Assembly (NCBI RefSeq): GCF_963855985.1 | Contig: NC_087095.1 | Span: forward strand, 17,494,001 to 17,558,000 | Length of the DNA stretch: 64,000 nucleotides | DNA from: Ostrinia nubilalis | Lineage: Eukaryota > Arthropoda > Insecta > Lepidoptera > Crambidae | Reading direction: 5' to 3' | Notes under the pieces: model-generated | The model's database searches: none | What the model was told of the DNA's origin: nothing | What the model saw: only the letters and a program-made list of their open reading frames with translations | Shown: piece by piece, positions 10,696 to 24,300 of the stretch | Numbering within the stretch: the first letter of the stretch is position 1 | Layout of the letters: every line of letters starts with the position of its first letter | Program-made: the position numbers and the translations under genes

Positions 10696-12306
10696 AATGA
10701 GCCAGAGCATGTTCAAAACCCGAACTTCAACATTCCTTTCCAAAATGTAAGCGCTCTTTTTGTGACAATGAAACTTAAACTAAAATTGCGAGTTTAAAAC
10801 AAAAGTACTCTCTACTTTCGTGGAAAAGTTTTACAACAGTTTTTGTATACTTTTAAAAATTACCAAGGAACTTGGTCGCTCCGCTCGTCACCGCACTCTG
10901 CGTTAATAACAAAATGAAGAGTCGAGAGGGGGAGGGTTCTCATTAGGCGTTTTAATTAAGACGGCTTCAAAGATGTCCGCGAGCAATGATAGACGCGATT
11001 GCTGGAGCCAATAAGAGAAAGAGTTGGGACGTCGGCTTTATGTCTAGTGTGTAGCAGGGCTAAGATTGCATTGTAAAAAAGGGACAAAGCATTTTATTCT
11101 ATTGTGCCCCACTGTAGCACTGAAGCTTCACAATCGATTCAGGCGACAATCAAAAATGTAAGCGTTGTGGCTGTGCTGAAGTGATTGGGCCTACTTATTT
11201 GTTTAGTGTCGCATCTCAAATTAAATTAACATTAATAGTTAATTTGAAAAAATTGAACTGCCGAAGGCGGGAATCGAACCCACGATTAATTGCTCTACTT
11301 AGCAGTATCATCACATAAATAATAGCTATAATGGTAATATTCATCGTACTCGTAGATATATTTTTCAGTACCTACAAAATTATTACCTGTCAGTACAAGA
11401 AAAATATTGTGTCATAAAATACGCAGCAACCCATTTGAGTGCTAAAAATAGACTGCTAGCAGAAAATACATCACACTAACCGACTAAAGTGCTGAGGCTT
11501 TAATTGTTTAACTGCCTATGAAGCAATTTATCAAACGTGGCCAGCCGCTGCTCAACAAAGCAAATTACCTTATTTAAAATTCTCCACAAGTTTATATTCA
11601 CTCAACCACGACGAGATTGAAAATTTTAATAACGCTCCTTAAGCGTTAAAGCGAGCGTTGCTTAATAACGAACGCTCGCTAATGTCGAGATGGCCGAACT
11701 TCGATCGTAAGAGGGCTTATAATTTTTTATAGATGGTGTAAAACAGCCTGTATAGTTTCTGATCGCGTGGTTGATTTTGTAATTTTATCGTTACACATCG
11801 TATAAACCAAGTTTGTTGAATAATCCGAGAGTCAAAATATCCGAGTTACAAAAAGATTTGCGTTCTACAAAAGATAGCCGAACCTAAAAATCTTAATAAT
11901 TTAATCACTGATATATAGAAAGTCGACAAAGGAGCCTTATTTAACGATGTAGGTATGTGCTTAACCAAGTTCAATTTTTTAATATCAGTTGACGTAATGA
12001 AGTGCCTGGTTATTCAAAACTTCGTATAACTCTCGAAATATTGACTTTCTCACCGGAATCCCCGAGGCTTCAGCTATAATAGGAGTATGTAAATTTTTAC
12101 GGCGGCTATGAAAGCACCGTGATAACTCGGCTCCGGCGCCTCGCAGCATGCACTCTATCCGCCATATGCGATCCAATGTTCATAGACAATAGCGAAGAAA
12201 TTGATACGAGTTTATGAAACACTCCACTCCTTCATCGCACTTGAAACTTTATTGCTTATTTCATGCATCGACATAGGTTTGATTTTGTTTGAACTTTTAT
12301 TGATGA
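10696..12306. other. Intron, AT-rich, with a SINE-like B box
   Basis: The only notable item is the tRNA-like segment at 11250-11310, listed separately. No exon was found. Confidence 0.4.
11250..11310 (-). repeat. tRNA-like SINE remnant
   Basis: The minus strand contains a perfect B box, GGTTCGATTCC, within TCGTGGGTTCGATTCCCGCC. No full cloverleaf and no clear A box were found, so it is a SINE fossil rather than a tRNA gene. Confidence 0.5.
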
Positions 12307-12512
12307 CTAGCTTTCCGCCCGCGGCTTCGCCCGCGTGTATTTTTGTCTGTCACAGAAAAACAATATCGCGCGCGTATTTGCTCACCGTTTAGACCTACCC
12401 TGGACTACGACAAACATTTTAAAACCAAAATCAGCTCAATCGGCCCAGCCGTTCTCGAGTTTTAATCAGACTAACGAACATCAATTCATTTTTATTTATA
12501 TAGATGTAGATA
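12307..12512 (-). mobile_element. Helitron-type short element, minus, 3' end intact
   Basis: On the minus strand the end is a GC hairpin (CGCGGGCGAAGCCGCGGGC) followed by GGAAAGCTAG and T, the CTRR terminus of Helitrons. The other end fades into TATATAGAT. The family is abundant in moth genomes. Confidence 0.65.
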
Positions 12513-13796
12513 GATAACATATTGACTGTGTTATGGTTTATGTTAAAATATTTTTTTCTGCTAATAGAATTATTGAGCAATTCTATAACATACAAAAACA
12601 AATAAGTTAAATAAATAAGCACATGAAGATCGAATAAAACGACAATCGTAATTAGGTAGGTACAATATTACTTTTTTTGCTTTACTGTATAGTAAAAAAA
12701 GTTCAAATTATCGCACAATTTCTTCATCTCTATATAATTTAACCATTTATCCCAAAATGTTCAATTGTATTCGCTAGGACCAGACCGCCTCCAACTCGGC
12801 GCGGGGCTGCCGACAGTTTGCATGCAAATGGTGACTTACGCGGCGGCGAAGACAACCTACGATTGCGATAGTCTTAGGTTTTGTTTGAGGTGTCATTTTT
12901 CTTTTAAATAAAAGCAGAAAAGTAACACTGTGCAGTAGATAAGAACAGGGAATATGACCATCATAATCATGATGTGAGGGACAGGTTGATCAACAATGTA
13001 AAAAATAGACATAACGAGTATTTGTAGCGTTTGGTAGTATGGAAGTGCACAGCGTTTGATTCTTCATACAAATTAGAATCGGGCCCAACTATCGGCCGAC
13101 TAAAAATCGGTGGTAGGTGCTTAGGCTAAAATGTTATAATTTTACAACATTTTTTCCGGTAATACGAGTAGCAGTAATTCAGAAATAACTTTATTAACAA
13201 AGCGCAGTGTAGTATTTTAGGTAGGTATACATCTTCATTGTTATCTTGGAGACAGAAGAATTTGCATTCAGACAGAGCGCCATCAGTCTCCCCGTGTAAA
13301 CTCCTCCATTCCACCTCACCTTGAATGACGCAGTTTACCATCCGCGACCTGAACCGTCCTATCTTGCCACAGCAAACCATCCCTTATCGCCTCCACCCAA
13401 GGCCCTCAGGGTCATTAGGGCAAGGGTTGGAGCCATCGCGGCGAGCACGTGGAGGGTAATGGATTAGGTACCTTTGTATACGTCTGGCATTTCACCGTCA
13501 TTTGGCGGGTTGAATTTTAAGGAGATGGGCTTATATGGCGCTGTTATGAAACCCCTCTGTGACAATGGATGCCAACGAGTTAACTATCTGCATAACTAAA
13601 CGTTAGTTTTCATTCGCTAAAAATGATACGGACAATGTGAACTACACTTCACATGAAAACACATGCAATGTAAACACTCGTATAAAATTATTATTCGTAT
13701 ACTTTTCTGTTATGATAGAACATGAGATCAAAAAGTGATAAAGGAGTTCCTTGGTTTCGACTTTGTCATCTGGTATTTGCTTCCTACTTGAACCTC
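12513..13796. other. Intron with a POU-like palindrome
   Basis: TTTGCATGCAAATGG near 12818 holds a 12-bp palindrome and an octamer motif (ATGCAAAT) in a GC-rich patch (12780-12870). No coding signal was found. Confidence 0.3.
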
Positions 13797-13975
13797 TCTT
13801 ACTTTCTTCTGATTAATTTCGTTGCTGATCCGATGGCAGTTTAATTTTCCCCCGGGACAAATTCATACTCGTTTTTTTGGGTTCCACTGGCCGCTAAACT
13901 GTAGACTCACAAGAACTGTGGCCACACAAGAATTACCGCGTTGGGAACGAGAGGTCCCATAATTTAAACGACGTT
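13797..13975 (+). repeat. Dispersed repeat family A, plus copy
   Basis: Contains CTTCTGATTAATTTCGTTGC, TTTCCCCCGGGACAAA, TTTTTTTGGGTTCCACTGG and TTGGGAACGAGAGGT, matching the minus copy at 7195-7375. Confidence 0.6.
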
Positions 13976-14044
13976 TACAGCTTTATTTTTCTCATAGGAA
14001 ATGTTACATCCTAGTTCTTCCATGTAGTAAGGAATTAAGCTGGG

Positions 14045-14145
14045 TTGCACTATCTTACTTTATAACAAACGTCAAAAGTCTATCAAAATCCACACACCAA
14101 AAGAACCAGTTATGGTTACAGTCACAATAAGGTGGTGCTCAACTC
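14045..14145. mobile_element. MITE-like inverted repeat, family B
   Basis: GGGTTGCACTATCTTACTTT at the left is answered by GGTGGTGCTCAACTCAGCC at the right. The same termini (GGGCTGAGTTGCACC) occur at 54365-54491 and near 58565-58680. Confidence 0.55.
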
Positions 14146-14150
14146 AGCCG

Positions 14151-15252
14151 TAGTAAACAAAGATCAGTCCAGTAAACTCAGGACAAATTAGAAAGTTTAA
14201 ATTGATTTGGTTTAAACAAGAAAAAGACGTAATGAATTTAAGATCCTCGACGGTTTTATCTGCCGCAATCGGAGCAATCGGATTCAGCGCCCGCATTACG
14301 TAAAGCTCTCGCAAGCTATCTCTATATCAGTAACCAACTGGGAAGATTTCTTTGCACAGTTTGAAATGGGGATATATACTTTAATCAGTAAAAAATGGCA
14401 AACTCTTACTCTACATATAACTAAAATATGCTTCCAAATTACTTGTTATAATCTTTTTTGAGCTAAGATGATAAAGATGCTAAACTATTTTTCTCTCTTT
14501 AAAAAATTACCAACATTCTAATAACATACGACATTAAAATGTATTATTTCGACAATATTTTCGTATTACTGTAATATTTAAATGACACCACACCACTTTA
14601 TTAGTGACTTTCCTCGTCCTATTTCGATCAGTTACGTAATAGGTCCGCGAAATCATTCTTTAATTGTTTTATTCTTCGTTCCTGCGGATCCTTCTGCAGA
14701 TTGTTTTCAATCAGCTAATAATGCCTTCTTTTTTTGTAGTTTAAACGTTTTTTGGTTACCGGCGAAACATTTATGAGATCAATTGACTTAATTGGCAATG
14801 ATCAATCTAATGCGTTCACTAAGAAAAAGTATTTTGTGAAAGATATTACTTCTATTAGGCGATATTAATTCATATTTACACATAAGTTATGTTGCATGTG
14901 ACTTCACAAACAGCTTGATCTTGTGTATTTTTCACACATTAATTCCATCTGTTATTATCATATCCACTCCGACTAGCATTGTGATTAGTAACGAGAATGG
15001 CTCTTTTATTAATTTGTTCGCGGTTAATGTGATATTTGTTATGTGCATTAATTTGGGACACGCTGAGAAAAGCCGCTGAATGGATGGGAATGTCATTATT
15101 ATGACTCTAGCTTGTCCGGGTGTAGACTTGTTTAGTTAAGAAGTAGTCTTAATATTCATCTAGTATACTGTGTTTGTTTAGGCGTAATAAAAAAGTTCCA
15201 CCACTGATTACTTGCACATCCTTTCTTTCGTTATAGAACTTTATTAGAAGAA
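14151..15252. other. AT-rich intron
   Basis: Nothing recognised. Confidence 0.35.
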
Positions 15253-15463
15253 CTAGCGGCCGCCCGCGACTTCGTACGCGTGGATCCCGTTTTACCCCCT
15301 TAGGGGTAGTTTCGTAAAATCCTTTCTTAGCGGATTCCTACGTCATAGCATCTACCTGCATGCCAAATTTCAGCCCGATCCGTCCAGTGGTTTGGGCTGT
15401 GCCTTGATAGATCACTATGTCAGTCAGTCAGTCAGTCACCTTTGAGTTATATATATTTAGAAG
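15253..15463 (-). mobile_element. Helitron-type element, GTCA-repeat subfamily, minus
   Basis: Begins CTAGCGGCCGCCCGCGACTT (the element's 3' end on the minus strand, with a CGCG stem), passes CCCCCTTAGGGG and GTCCAGTGGTTTGGGCTGTG, and ends in (GTCA)n and TATATATTTAGA. Sister copies are at 28877, 35768 and, broken, at 38139. Confidence 0.65.
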
Positions 15464-16336
15464 TACTATTTAACTTAATTTAAATAAGTTTGGTCATCAG
15501 TTGCTTAGTTTTTGCAAAATGTTAACTCCAACAGACTCAATTTGTTAACTAAAGTTTGTATTTCACAGGCGCAGTAATTCTACTCCTTAGGCCTCAGGCC
15601 TTTATGCTCGCTTATATCAGGCCTGTCGGTCTGAAGTTCCAAAGTTTCCACACCTTGGTAGACTAACCTGGTCCTGCTCAAGACGGCAGATTTCCCTCGC
15701 GACTGCATCGACACATTGTGCGAATTAAACAAGCACCTACAATCTACATGCATACTCCAGGCAATCATAGCACGTGAGGGACGGGAACATATTGCACACG
15801 TCGGATCAGCTGAGATTAATACGTGGCTTATGCGCCAGATAGCTCAGGATTTATCTGGTCGTACATTCTAATACTGAGAGTAGGTAGGTACCTATACATT
15901 CACATAACGAGATTCCAGAATACTAAGTAGGCTTTGTTTCATAAACTCTGAAAACAGTCATTCTATAGAAAAAGAAACTTAAATAGATGGTATTAGGATT
16001 ACATAAATGACCTAGTGCTCATTTACTTACGCTATTTAATAGCACATAACAGAACGTACAATCTGGTGAAATAAATAGTAATAATGGGAATTTTATTTAA
16101 CTGGATTTTTTCTTAAAAAAAGAAGAGCTGAAATGACCACGTCGACGAACAGCCTTCTTCTGCACTCATCTAAACTTAATATTCTACCACGACTTGTACA
16201 GTGGCAAGGTTTTAACATTAGGAACGCTGGGTGACTTAGATACTTCGCAGTTTTCTTCACATTTTAAATTTAAGCCCACTCCGTGCTAATTTTCGCTCTT
16301 AGTAGCAACGGAAAAAGTTGCAGATTTACGTGATTC
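15464..16336. other. AT-rich intron
   Basis: Nothing recognised. Confidence 0.3.
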
Positions 16337-16457
16337 ATGCCCGTTTTCACCATCAGTCCCTAATTTTTAAGTGTCCCCTATGAAAAAAAAATGCCTGTTA
16401 TATGATACCACCATAGGAGTCACGTAGAAATTAGGGATTGATGGTGAAAACAGGCAT
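16337..16457. mobile_element. MITE-like inverted repeat, 121 bp
   Basis: The left arm ATGCCCGTTTTCACCATCAG and the right arm's reverse complement ATGCCTGTTTTCACCATCAA match over about 45 bp with few mismatches. The loop is short and A-rich. Confidence 0.8.
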
Positions 16458-17135
16458 CAGCCACTCATTACACAAACTATACGTACATTTCATAAACTAT
16501 TTCACAAAATAACATGAATGAAAGTAGTTAATATCAAGATAACGAAATATAACGAAACTAGATTTTTTTATGCTCAATCATTTGGCTCTACGAAACAAAA
16601 GACGACACTTATTACTAAGTATTAATTACTTGAGCCTTTATATACTTTTTTAACTTTTCCAGCGACAACTTGCTTAATTTAAATCCTTTGAAATTTTCAA
16701 AGCCCCCACTCTCAAACAAAGTGGAACTCTCACCCCTCCAGCAAGCCTAAATACTTTGGCGCTAAGCATTGCTTTTGTAGGCCTAAAACACGCGCAGGCA
16801 CTCGCGTATCCGAGCAAAGAAACACGACACTTAGCGAAGTAGCGACTATCGTCACTCGCACTCTGGCTCAGTTTTGTACTTTCAAACTGTTCCTACACTC
16901 ACAGTTTTACAGCGGCTAAGAGATAAGCTTAGAGCGGCTTAAACGTATTGAATAAATCGAACCGTAAAACGCTGTACACTTTGTTATTAAATATGTGCTC
17001 AATACATCAAGTACTCCAGTCAAAATGCATTCTACAGTAAGTACTACACATTACGTAGGTACAGTACATATTGCTTACTACTTATTAGCTAGATTTTTGC
17101 CAACTGATAGTTGAAGGATAGTGTACGAGATCAGG

Positions 17136-17300
17136 GTGCTTACCATGAGTTTACGTTAGGTGTGCTCGCTAGCGACTACGTAAAAAATGACATTAAATGT
17201 ATTACAAATTGTAGCGGCTACTTTCAAGAACTAAAATCTTCATAGATGTTTTTGACGCACTCGCTAGGGAGTACACCTAACGTAAACTCATGGTAAGGAC
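17136..17300. mobile_element. MITE-like inverted repeat, 165 bp
   Basis: Termini GTGCTTACCATGAGTTTACG and its mirror extend to arms of about 55 bp that include CTCGCTAGSGA. The middle is AT-rich. Confidence 0.8.
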
Positions 17301-17629
17301 AAAGATCACATTCAGATATTAGGTTCAGTTATTGATCATGGGACTTTTTTTTAAATCTTTCAAATCTACTGGACGTCTTCAAAATCTTCTTTAAACCTGT
17401 AACTTGGGCCACCCTTAACAGCGCCCGTCCATTAGTAGGCCTTTGTAACCGCATCAAGTTGTCGCAGCCGGAGCCGGGGCCGCCAGTCGCAAATGGGTCG
17501 TTACCGCGGGCTGAAGACGCTGAATTATGTCAATGGTGGATTTAACCAGTCTTTGTATGTTCCTACATCGCCATGTAAAAAAAATCGAATCCTCTTCTCT
17601 ACATTATAGATATCTCGCCGGGTTGCTAT

Positions 17630-17845
17630 ATCCTAATCCAAATCCGTCTGTCAACTGTCAAACAATAATGTTTTTGTTCAAACTACCTTATATCTGCGGT
17701 TTTCGATGTTTTCTCGTGTTTATTTTGTTTATAAAGACTATTTAAATGAAACTATTTAATTATGAAAGTGTAAAAGCATCGAAAATTATAGATATTGATC
17801 AAAAACAGATTGACAGTTGAAGGAAGGATTTGGATTGGAGTTGAT
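17630..17845. mobile_element. MITE-like inverted repeat, about 215 bp
   Basis: AATCCAAATCCGTCTGTCAA near 17634 is mirrored by TTGACAGTTGAAGGAAGGAT and TTGGATT ending near 17840. The interior is AT-rich. Confidence 0.65.
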
Positions 17846-19119
17846 TAAAGCAATCCGGCGTATGCCATCATCAAAACAATCTTAAACAAATAGTTGTTTT
17901 TATTTGGTTTTCTTGAAGTAATGAGGTTCGAAAACAACTGAGTTGCTTAAATAAGTATTCAACATTCAACAATGAAACTCCACTCAAGCAAACAATATCC
18001 ATGACATGATATTTTTATCTACTACTGCTACTACCTTACCTAGCTACCATTTCGTTAAGTATTTACTGTTTGCCGGCGCTCGATCGCGAGCGGAGAGCGC
18101 GCCGGTAATCGTCATCGCATTTAAACGCAGCGCTGATTGGAGTGCACTCCGCTTAATACGCGCGCTGTTACGCGATATTTGCCGATATCCTTATTTTAAT
18201 AGCGATCGTAATGGACGGCGGACTGGCGGAAAATTTCACAATAGGTACCTGCACTTTTTATTTTTGTGCATTTAAAAAATTCTAAGATATTTTTAATCGT
18301 AATCTATGTAAAATTACCAGTAATGTTTATCAGAAATCAGAACTTAATAATACATACCTACATAGTTTTTGTTAAACATTTGTAATATTTGTGATATATA
18401 TAACAACTAACTTGCAAATGAATTTTGTTCATATACTTAGTAGAGTTTTATATTACCATAATATCGCTAGTTTCTCGAGGGGAGTGTTGAAAAAATAGGG
18501 CTAGAAAGCTCTCTTGGAGTTTAGAGCCTGTCACCAAAATTGTAACAACTTACGTTACACGGTAAAAGAAGAAGACAGACCTAATAATCTGACATTATTT
18601 TTATCCTTGGAATAACGTAGCTTAGGGAATAATATTTTAAATAATTTTCCCTTTAGCTAAGTTTCGTAAAAGTCCTGCAATATTGAACAAGCCCGTCCCC
18701 GCGGCTCTCCAGGCGCCGAGGGCTCGCGGTGGCCATCATTGTCCTTCAGTCCTAATTAACTCAAATGGCAAATTGAGTGCCTTAAGGGCTGGCCAAAGGG
18801 GAGAGGTCCAATTGTTTGTGAGGTGTATACAGGTTACAGAGTGATTTTTTTAAGTGTGCTGGGAAATTTAGGCTGAAAAAGCATGAAGTAAGAAACAGCA
18901 TAATACAGAATGGTTTAAGTTTGATTTGATTTTGAGAGTTTAACATGTTTTATTAGGAGAGTGTAAAGAGGGAACTTGTAAGTAATAAATTAATCAACTA
19001 CAAACGACTAACTAACGAACTATTTTGAACGACTGGCCTGTATTATGAAAATTCAGTTATTCACGTACGCTTGTGTAGGTATTTCAGAAATTATTGAAAC
19101 GAAAACGCTCCAAACTACT
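17846..19119. other. Intron with two GC-rich patches
   Basis: 18055-18240 is CpG-rich with CGATCG and GCGC palindromes. 18690-18810 combines a GC-rich patch with TCCTAATTAACTC, a homeodomain-like site. Both could be regulatory; no exon pattern fits. Confidence 0.3.
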
Positions 19120-19232
19120 CTAAAGTGACAGGTGTGCGTACACTCGTGTATAATTGTCCGTAGAACTTCTCAACCTCTTCCAATATCTCCGGCCCCGACG
19201 AAATGGCTCTGCCAAAGGTCTTCAGTTTTCCC
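19120..19232 (-). pseudogene. RTE internal fragment, minus
   Basis: Read on the minus strand it contains GGCAGAGCCATTTCGTCGGG and continues through AAGTTCTACGGACAATTATA to ACACCTGTCAC. It is nearly identical to 43930-44026 of the intact RTE copy. It is an isolated internal piece without the 3' tail. Confidence 0.85.
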
Positions 19233-20283
19233 AATATTCTAACAGTAATCTGAAAGGCGGCGGTTAGATCTTATAATTGACTCAATGTCAGTCAGTTCAA
19301 TATAATTTTAATCGAGCGCGACTAACTTCGACTTGTTTTTGTTCGAAGTCAGCGAAATCAGACAGCCCTTATGGTGACACGTTACAATGGGAAAAGTTAT
19401 GCAATAACAGACTAACTTTCGTCGTACCACCTTATCAGGGCCATTTAGCTGCTGAAATCTGGCCCTTGGGGGCTCGTAATAGGGTTCCCAAGGACGGCAA
19501 AAGGTCGGCCCAGTATTTCGTCTTCTTGCAATGAAATGTCGAGATTTATGGGAGTAAAACACGAACAGGTTATGTTTTATGGCAGTTGGGAAGCGTTAAT
19601 CGAACGAGAACAACGGGAAAAGCGGTCAGTAATATATCAAAAAGTTGGTACGAACGAAATTATTATCTGTCAGAGGGCACCTTTATTTCAATACAAATTA
19701 GCCTGGCTTCATTTTAAAAAGTTATTTGCATACATTAAACTTTAACATCGTCTTGTATTTAAAATGGTAATACACATTGCACAACAGTCGATTAAAATAA
19801 ATGAGTTTCATTTTCCATAGAATGAATAAGCTTTTACATTTTTAGGTTCCTACAGAAAAATAAGGATTAAATTTGACAATTAAGAAAGCAAAAAGAGGCA
19901 AAATAACCAATTTACTTAAATTTATGAAGAACATTACTGTGATACTTCGGAAACGAACGAGAATTTTAATGACAGATAGCTTCGAGGAAACATAATGAGT
20001 GTCATTTTTCATTCAATCTAACGCAGTTAATCATCTCTGTAATAACTTAATTAATGCTGCCTTTTACGAGTATTTATTAGGTTATACTCTAATTTAAATT
20101 AATTAATTAAAAATCATAATTAAGACATGTGAATGTAATAAGTAATGATTTTTAATTTAATTAGTGTACGTAAGTAAAGATAATTCTTGATTTTGATTAG
20201 TTCAATAACATTTGATAAATCCGCAACTATTACGGAAGACACCTAGTTGTATAATAAATTGAAGTTGATAGAGACTGACTCAC
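19233..20283. other. AT-rich intron
   Basis: No coding signal; short chance frames only. Confidence 0.3.
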
Positions 20284-20441
20284 CAAACTCCTTAATCAAA
20301 TCCTCATCAAGCGAAAGCGAGTGTCGTACAAGTAAACTTCGCGAAGTAGTTCGGATCGGACGGCGGAGCGTTTGGGCGGCGCGACGCGCTCGGCTCGGCT
20401 CGCTCGCGGCGACTGCGGCGCGCGGAGCTACGCCGCCCGCC
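20284..20441 (-). other. Candidate minus-strand exon or CpG-rich promoter
   Basis: The minus strand shows a very good acceptor (CTGCCCTGTGCCGGCAG) at 20442, 158 bases with one frame fully open, and a consensus donor (TTTG then GTGAGT). The frame begins GC-rich (Ala/Arg) and ends SLLVRHSLSLDEDLIKEFG, which looks protein-like. A TTTATAA box lies about 30 bases upstream, so it could instead be a first exon with its own promoter. No family is recognised. On the plus strand a 75-codon frame overlaps it. Confidence 0.35.
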
Positions 20442-20814
20442 CTGCCGGCACAGGGCAGAGGCAGAGAGTTATAAAGCGACTCGACTGTGTGCGGGGTTAC
20501 AAAAAAACAATTTTTAATGAAAATTACTTACACTGTATTACTTACATAAAATTACTTAGCTGTATAAAACTTCATTTTTTTCCAAAAGTTTAATCTTTCA
20601 AAAGATTTTGCTTCATCCACATTTCTTATGTACGATGTTGTGTATAATTTCAATAAACGTAATTAGATGAAACCACATATTACCTAAACAAAACCTAAAC
20701 CTACTCGTATATGTATTTAATTGTAGTATAAACAGTTTATTTTTCCATCGAACAAGTCGTACTATTTTTTTTTAATTGAACCATGTAAATGATAAATAAT
20801 TAACTTTTTAAAAA
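20442..20814. other. AT-rich spacer
   Basis: Contains the TTTATAA box at about 20470 discussed with the candidate exon. Nothing else was recognised. Confidence 0.3.
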
Positions 20815-21345
20815 AAATAAAACCGACTTCAAATGCGTGAACACAAAAAAAAACTAAAAATTAAAAAAAGTTCTACCCTTGGGGGTGAAATATTTTCTTC
20901 AAATTCGCATGAAACCACCCTTTTGATAATACCTATTCAACAAAAAAATAATCGTTCAAATTGGTTCATAATCGGCGGAGATATTGCGTATAAAAAAGTT
21001 CATCCCCAATTTTCCACCCTTGGGGGTGAAATATTTTCTTCAAATTCGCATGAAACCATCCTTTTGATAATACCTATTCAACAAAAAAATAATCGTTCAA
21101 ATTGATTTATAATCGGCGGAGATATTGCGTATAAAAAAGTTCATCCCCAATTTTCCACCCTTGGGGGTTGTTTTTTCTATTATTAAATTTAAATGGGACC
21201 ACCCTTGAGGTATTACCTATACGCCGAAAAAAGATTTGTTCAAATCGGTTCATAATTGGCGGAGTTATCGCGTAACAAACATAGAAAAAAAAAACATACG
21301 GGTCGAATTGAGAACCTCCTCCTTTTTTGAAGTCGGTTGAAAATA
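20815..21345. mobile_element. Tandem-repeat DNA element, family C, full copy
   Basis: Starts AAATAAAACCGACTTCAAAT and ends TTTTTGAAGTCGGTTGAAAA, giving terminal inverted repeats ACCGACTTCAAA. Inside, a 141-bp unit beginning TTCYACCCTTGGGGG recurs at 20871, 21012 and 21153. Related copies are at 36797-37218 and 38683-39046, and an end only at about 41805-41865. Confidence 0.8.
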
Positions 21346-24300
21346 AGTTTTAATGAGCATAAATATTTCAAGTTCAATAAGTAAGACAGAAATACTGTTA
21401 AAAATATTCATTACTCTGCACGAATTTGCTCTGTGTTCCTGCATGTTCCGCCCGCCCTCGGGTTATGGGCGGCCGCACGTGACTTTGTTAATGTGGACGA
21501 GGGATTGAATTAAATCGGCCCACGAACGAAAGCCTTGTGCTAGACTGTAACTTGTAAGATATGCTGTAATTGGTTTCGGGCTGACTCAATAAATATGGGT
21601 TACATGTGAAACGCGAGTCGCCGGCAGAATAGTAAAGCGCTGAATCACTAATGTTGCCAAGTGAGCCGTTGGCATTATGATGATCCAAATATGAACCGAG
21701 AACTTGCTCAAAAATAATTCAATGAAATGATTTCTGAGGCAAGTCTGAAATGAAATTAAATAGTTTATTCAATACATAGGCCCTTTCCAGGGCACTTATA
21801 CACGTCCGAAATATAGCTTGCCCTACCACCACTTCGGGACAACATTATGGGCTGGTGCTGAGAAAAAGTGGCGGAAGAAACTCAGTCACCTTTGCCAGCA
21901 GTCTCCGTAAGGTACATACATGATGGTATAACCTGGATGTGATAAAATTTTCGCGCTCCTTTACTTGAAGACACTTGTCTTACATCCAGCAACTGGCGAT
22001 ATTTTAGAAAAAAATAGGAAAATTCGGAGTCGATTCTAGACTACGATTCAAATGAAAAGGGAGCAGAGCAGGTTGACGATGATATTGGTGAAAATTTTAT
22101 AGATTACTGTTCATCTTCATACATTAAATTCTCACCAGAATGAGTCTTAAAAATGTCATGTGTCATTGATGAAAGGGAAGTGATTACACCCACAGATTCA
22201 TTACCATACTTTTGGCTTGAGAGCTAGAGTCATCTTCCGACATTGTCTCGTTACCATATAGATAACTAAACCGAATCTCATGTTTAATGCAAACGTATCG
22301 AAGCCTTCATTAAAGTTAATTAAGACCCGGGAAGTTATCAGGTTTTTGCCAGGAGCTGATTAGTTCGGCGCGGAGGAAGTTGGCCCACATCTGTCAAAAG
22401 CGAAGCGCATTTAAAATGCAATCGGGAACTTTGGGAAGCGCAAAAACCGTAACGAAACTTTTGGGATTGGCTTTCATCTTACGGAAAAATTCGTGGGTTT
22501 TTCAAGTGCCGTTTAGAATGTTCATGCCGTTTAGAATGTTCATAATCTTAAAAATGGTTATTCTTAAATTGCTATTATATTTTACGCATGTAAGGAAGGA
22601 AGGACGTTGCTTTTCGCACGACACTGCAAACGCTTCACACAGGTCAAGGAAACTATACCTACTTACTCGTACTTTGGCAAAAATATAATACAGCAGTAGG
22701 TCTAAATGAACGATGATTTTTTATGCATGACAAGGCAGGTTTTTGATTGCTGTGCAATTCTTATTTTTACCGATATTTTCAACGAAATCACCTTGCTTCA
22801 AGGTAAGGCCTAAGAATAGATTTCAAAGAACTTGACTAACACCATCAGACGTCTCTTTGCGAAAGCGCTTCCGTGCCGCACCGCATCGTTTGTCAACGTC
22901 GTGGATTTTCTTGTATCACCATAATATTATAGTGGTGGTTAACAAAGTATTTTGTCGAGTTCCCTCGTGTGTAACCTCTACTATTAACATTTAACCCTAG
23001 ATAAACTAACTAATGACCATGCTAATTGTTAATTAGACACAGATTTCTCTCAACGTCCGTACGGAGATGAATTTTAATGTGCTCGGGTCAACCTTTAAAT
23101 GCCAGTTTCATTGCGAATGACTTGAGATGGAGATTCTTTTACTTTATAAAATTAAATTCTTACTGTCCGTTTTGGTTCTTTCGCTCGTTTTGAAGACACT
23201 ATTTCTTTTTCATGACATTTTCGCTTTTGTAGATCTAGAAATTTGTTACTTCATTGTGTTTTAATAACTTTCGGAGAATTTTTAGTACGCCCAGTCAGTA
23301 CATTAGCATTTTGTTTGATCTTACTCTTTGTACGAGTAGGTATAATGCTTAAAAACATAACATGGCAACCTATAATAAAATTAAGGCAGCAAGCACATAG
23401 ATTAAGTTTATATACCTACGTTGTAAATATTGTTTTTCTCTTAGTGCAATGTCTTGTTGGTTGTCTTATTAAATAAATAAATAACACGTGATAGTTACTA
23501 AACCTCAAAACCTACAACAAGTCTCAAATTTCTTCTCTTAGTATCTTGTAAGCGTATTGTAAAACGATACATTACCTAATAGCGACATAATAAGTTAAGC
23601 ACCGACTTGCTACACGAAACAGGCCGCTAGTGAACTGCACCGGCAGTGAAATAAACATTCTTCTAAGTGATCTCCACGACGACGAGTTAAATCTCAATAA
23701 GTACTGCACAATTTAGCGAACGCCGGCTGTAGTCAACATAACCTAAGACAAACGAGAACGAAGGATAGAGAGCTTGAAATCTTTTTGTGCTGGTAACATT
23801 ATTTTTGAACATGCGATGGTCCATTACCTTTATGAAAGTAGTGGGAAAACCTTTATTGCGGAAAAGTAATTGGATTTTCATCACGATTTCAATTTCAAAA
23901 TACCTAATGTATGTTAAGTTATTTGTAATATTTTTCTGTGGAAACTGATAAGGCTGCTGTATTGTTTCTATTTTTTAAGTTCACAAAAAAAACATTGGAT
24001 ATGGTTACAAAAAAATAATAATATGAAATTCGAATTGGATACTGGATTGTGTAAAAGAGATTTTTAGAAGCCTCCTTGCAAAATAAATTAATTTGAACGA
24101 TTAAAATTCTTTCTAAGCAAGATTGATGAATCGAATTTTATAGCCTTGTTGGCAGTGTGTCCCACGCAAAACAGTTCGCGAATTCGTCTGGTGACTTTTG
24201 GCGGGTCGCTCTCAGGCCGACAATCGGAGTGCTCACTTCGTTGACTGCTTTCGGCTCCAGTGCTCTTGTCTTGCTAGACAGACGTCACGTATTTCTGTTT

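Noticed and set aside
15418..15440. GTCAGTCAGTCA repeats as a CRISPR-like array
   Set aside because: They are simple tetranucleotide repeats inside Helitron-type elements with no spacers, and the genome is eukaryotic.
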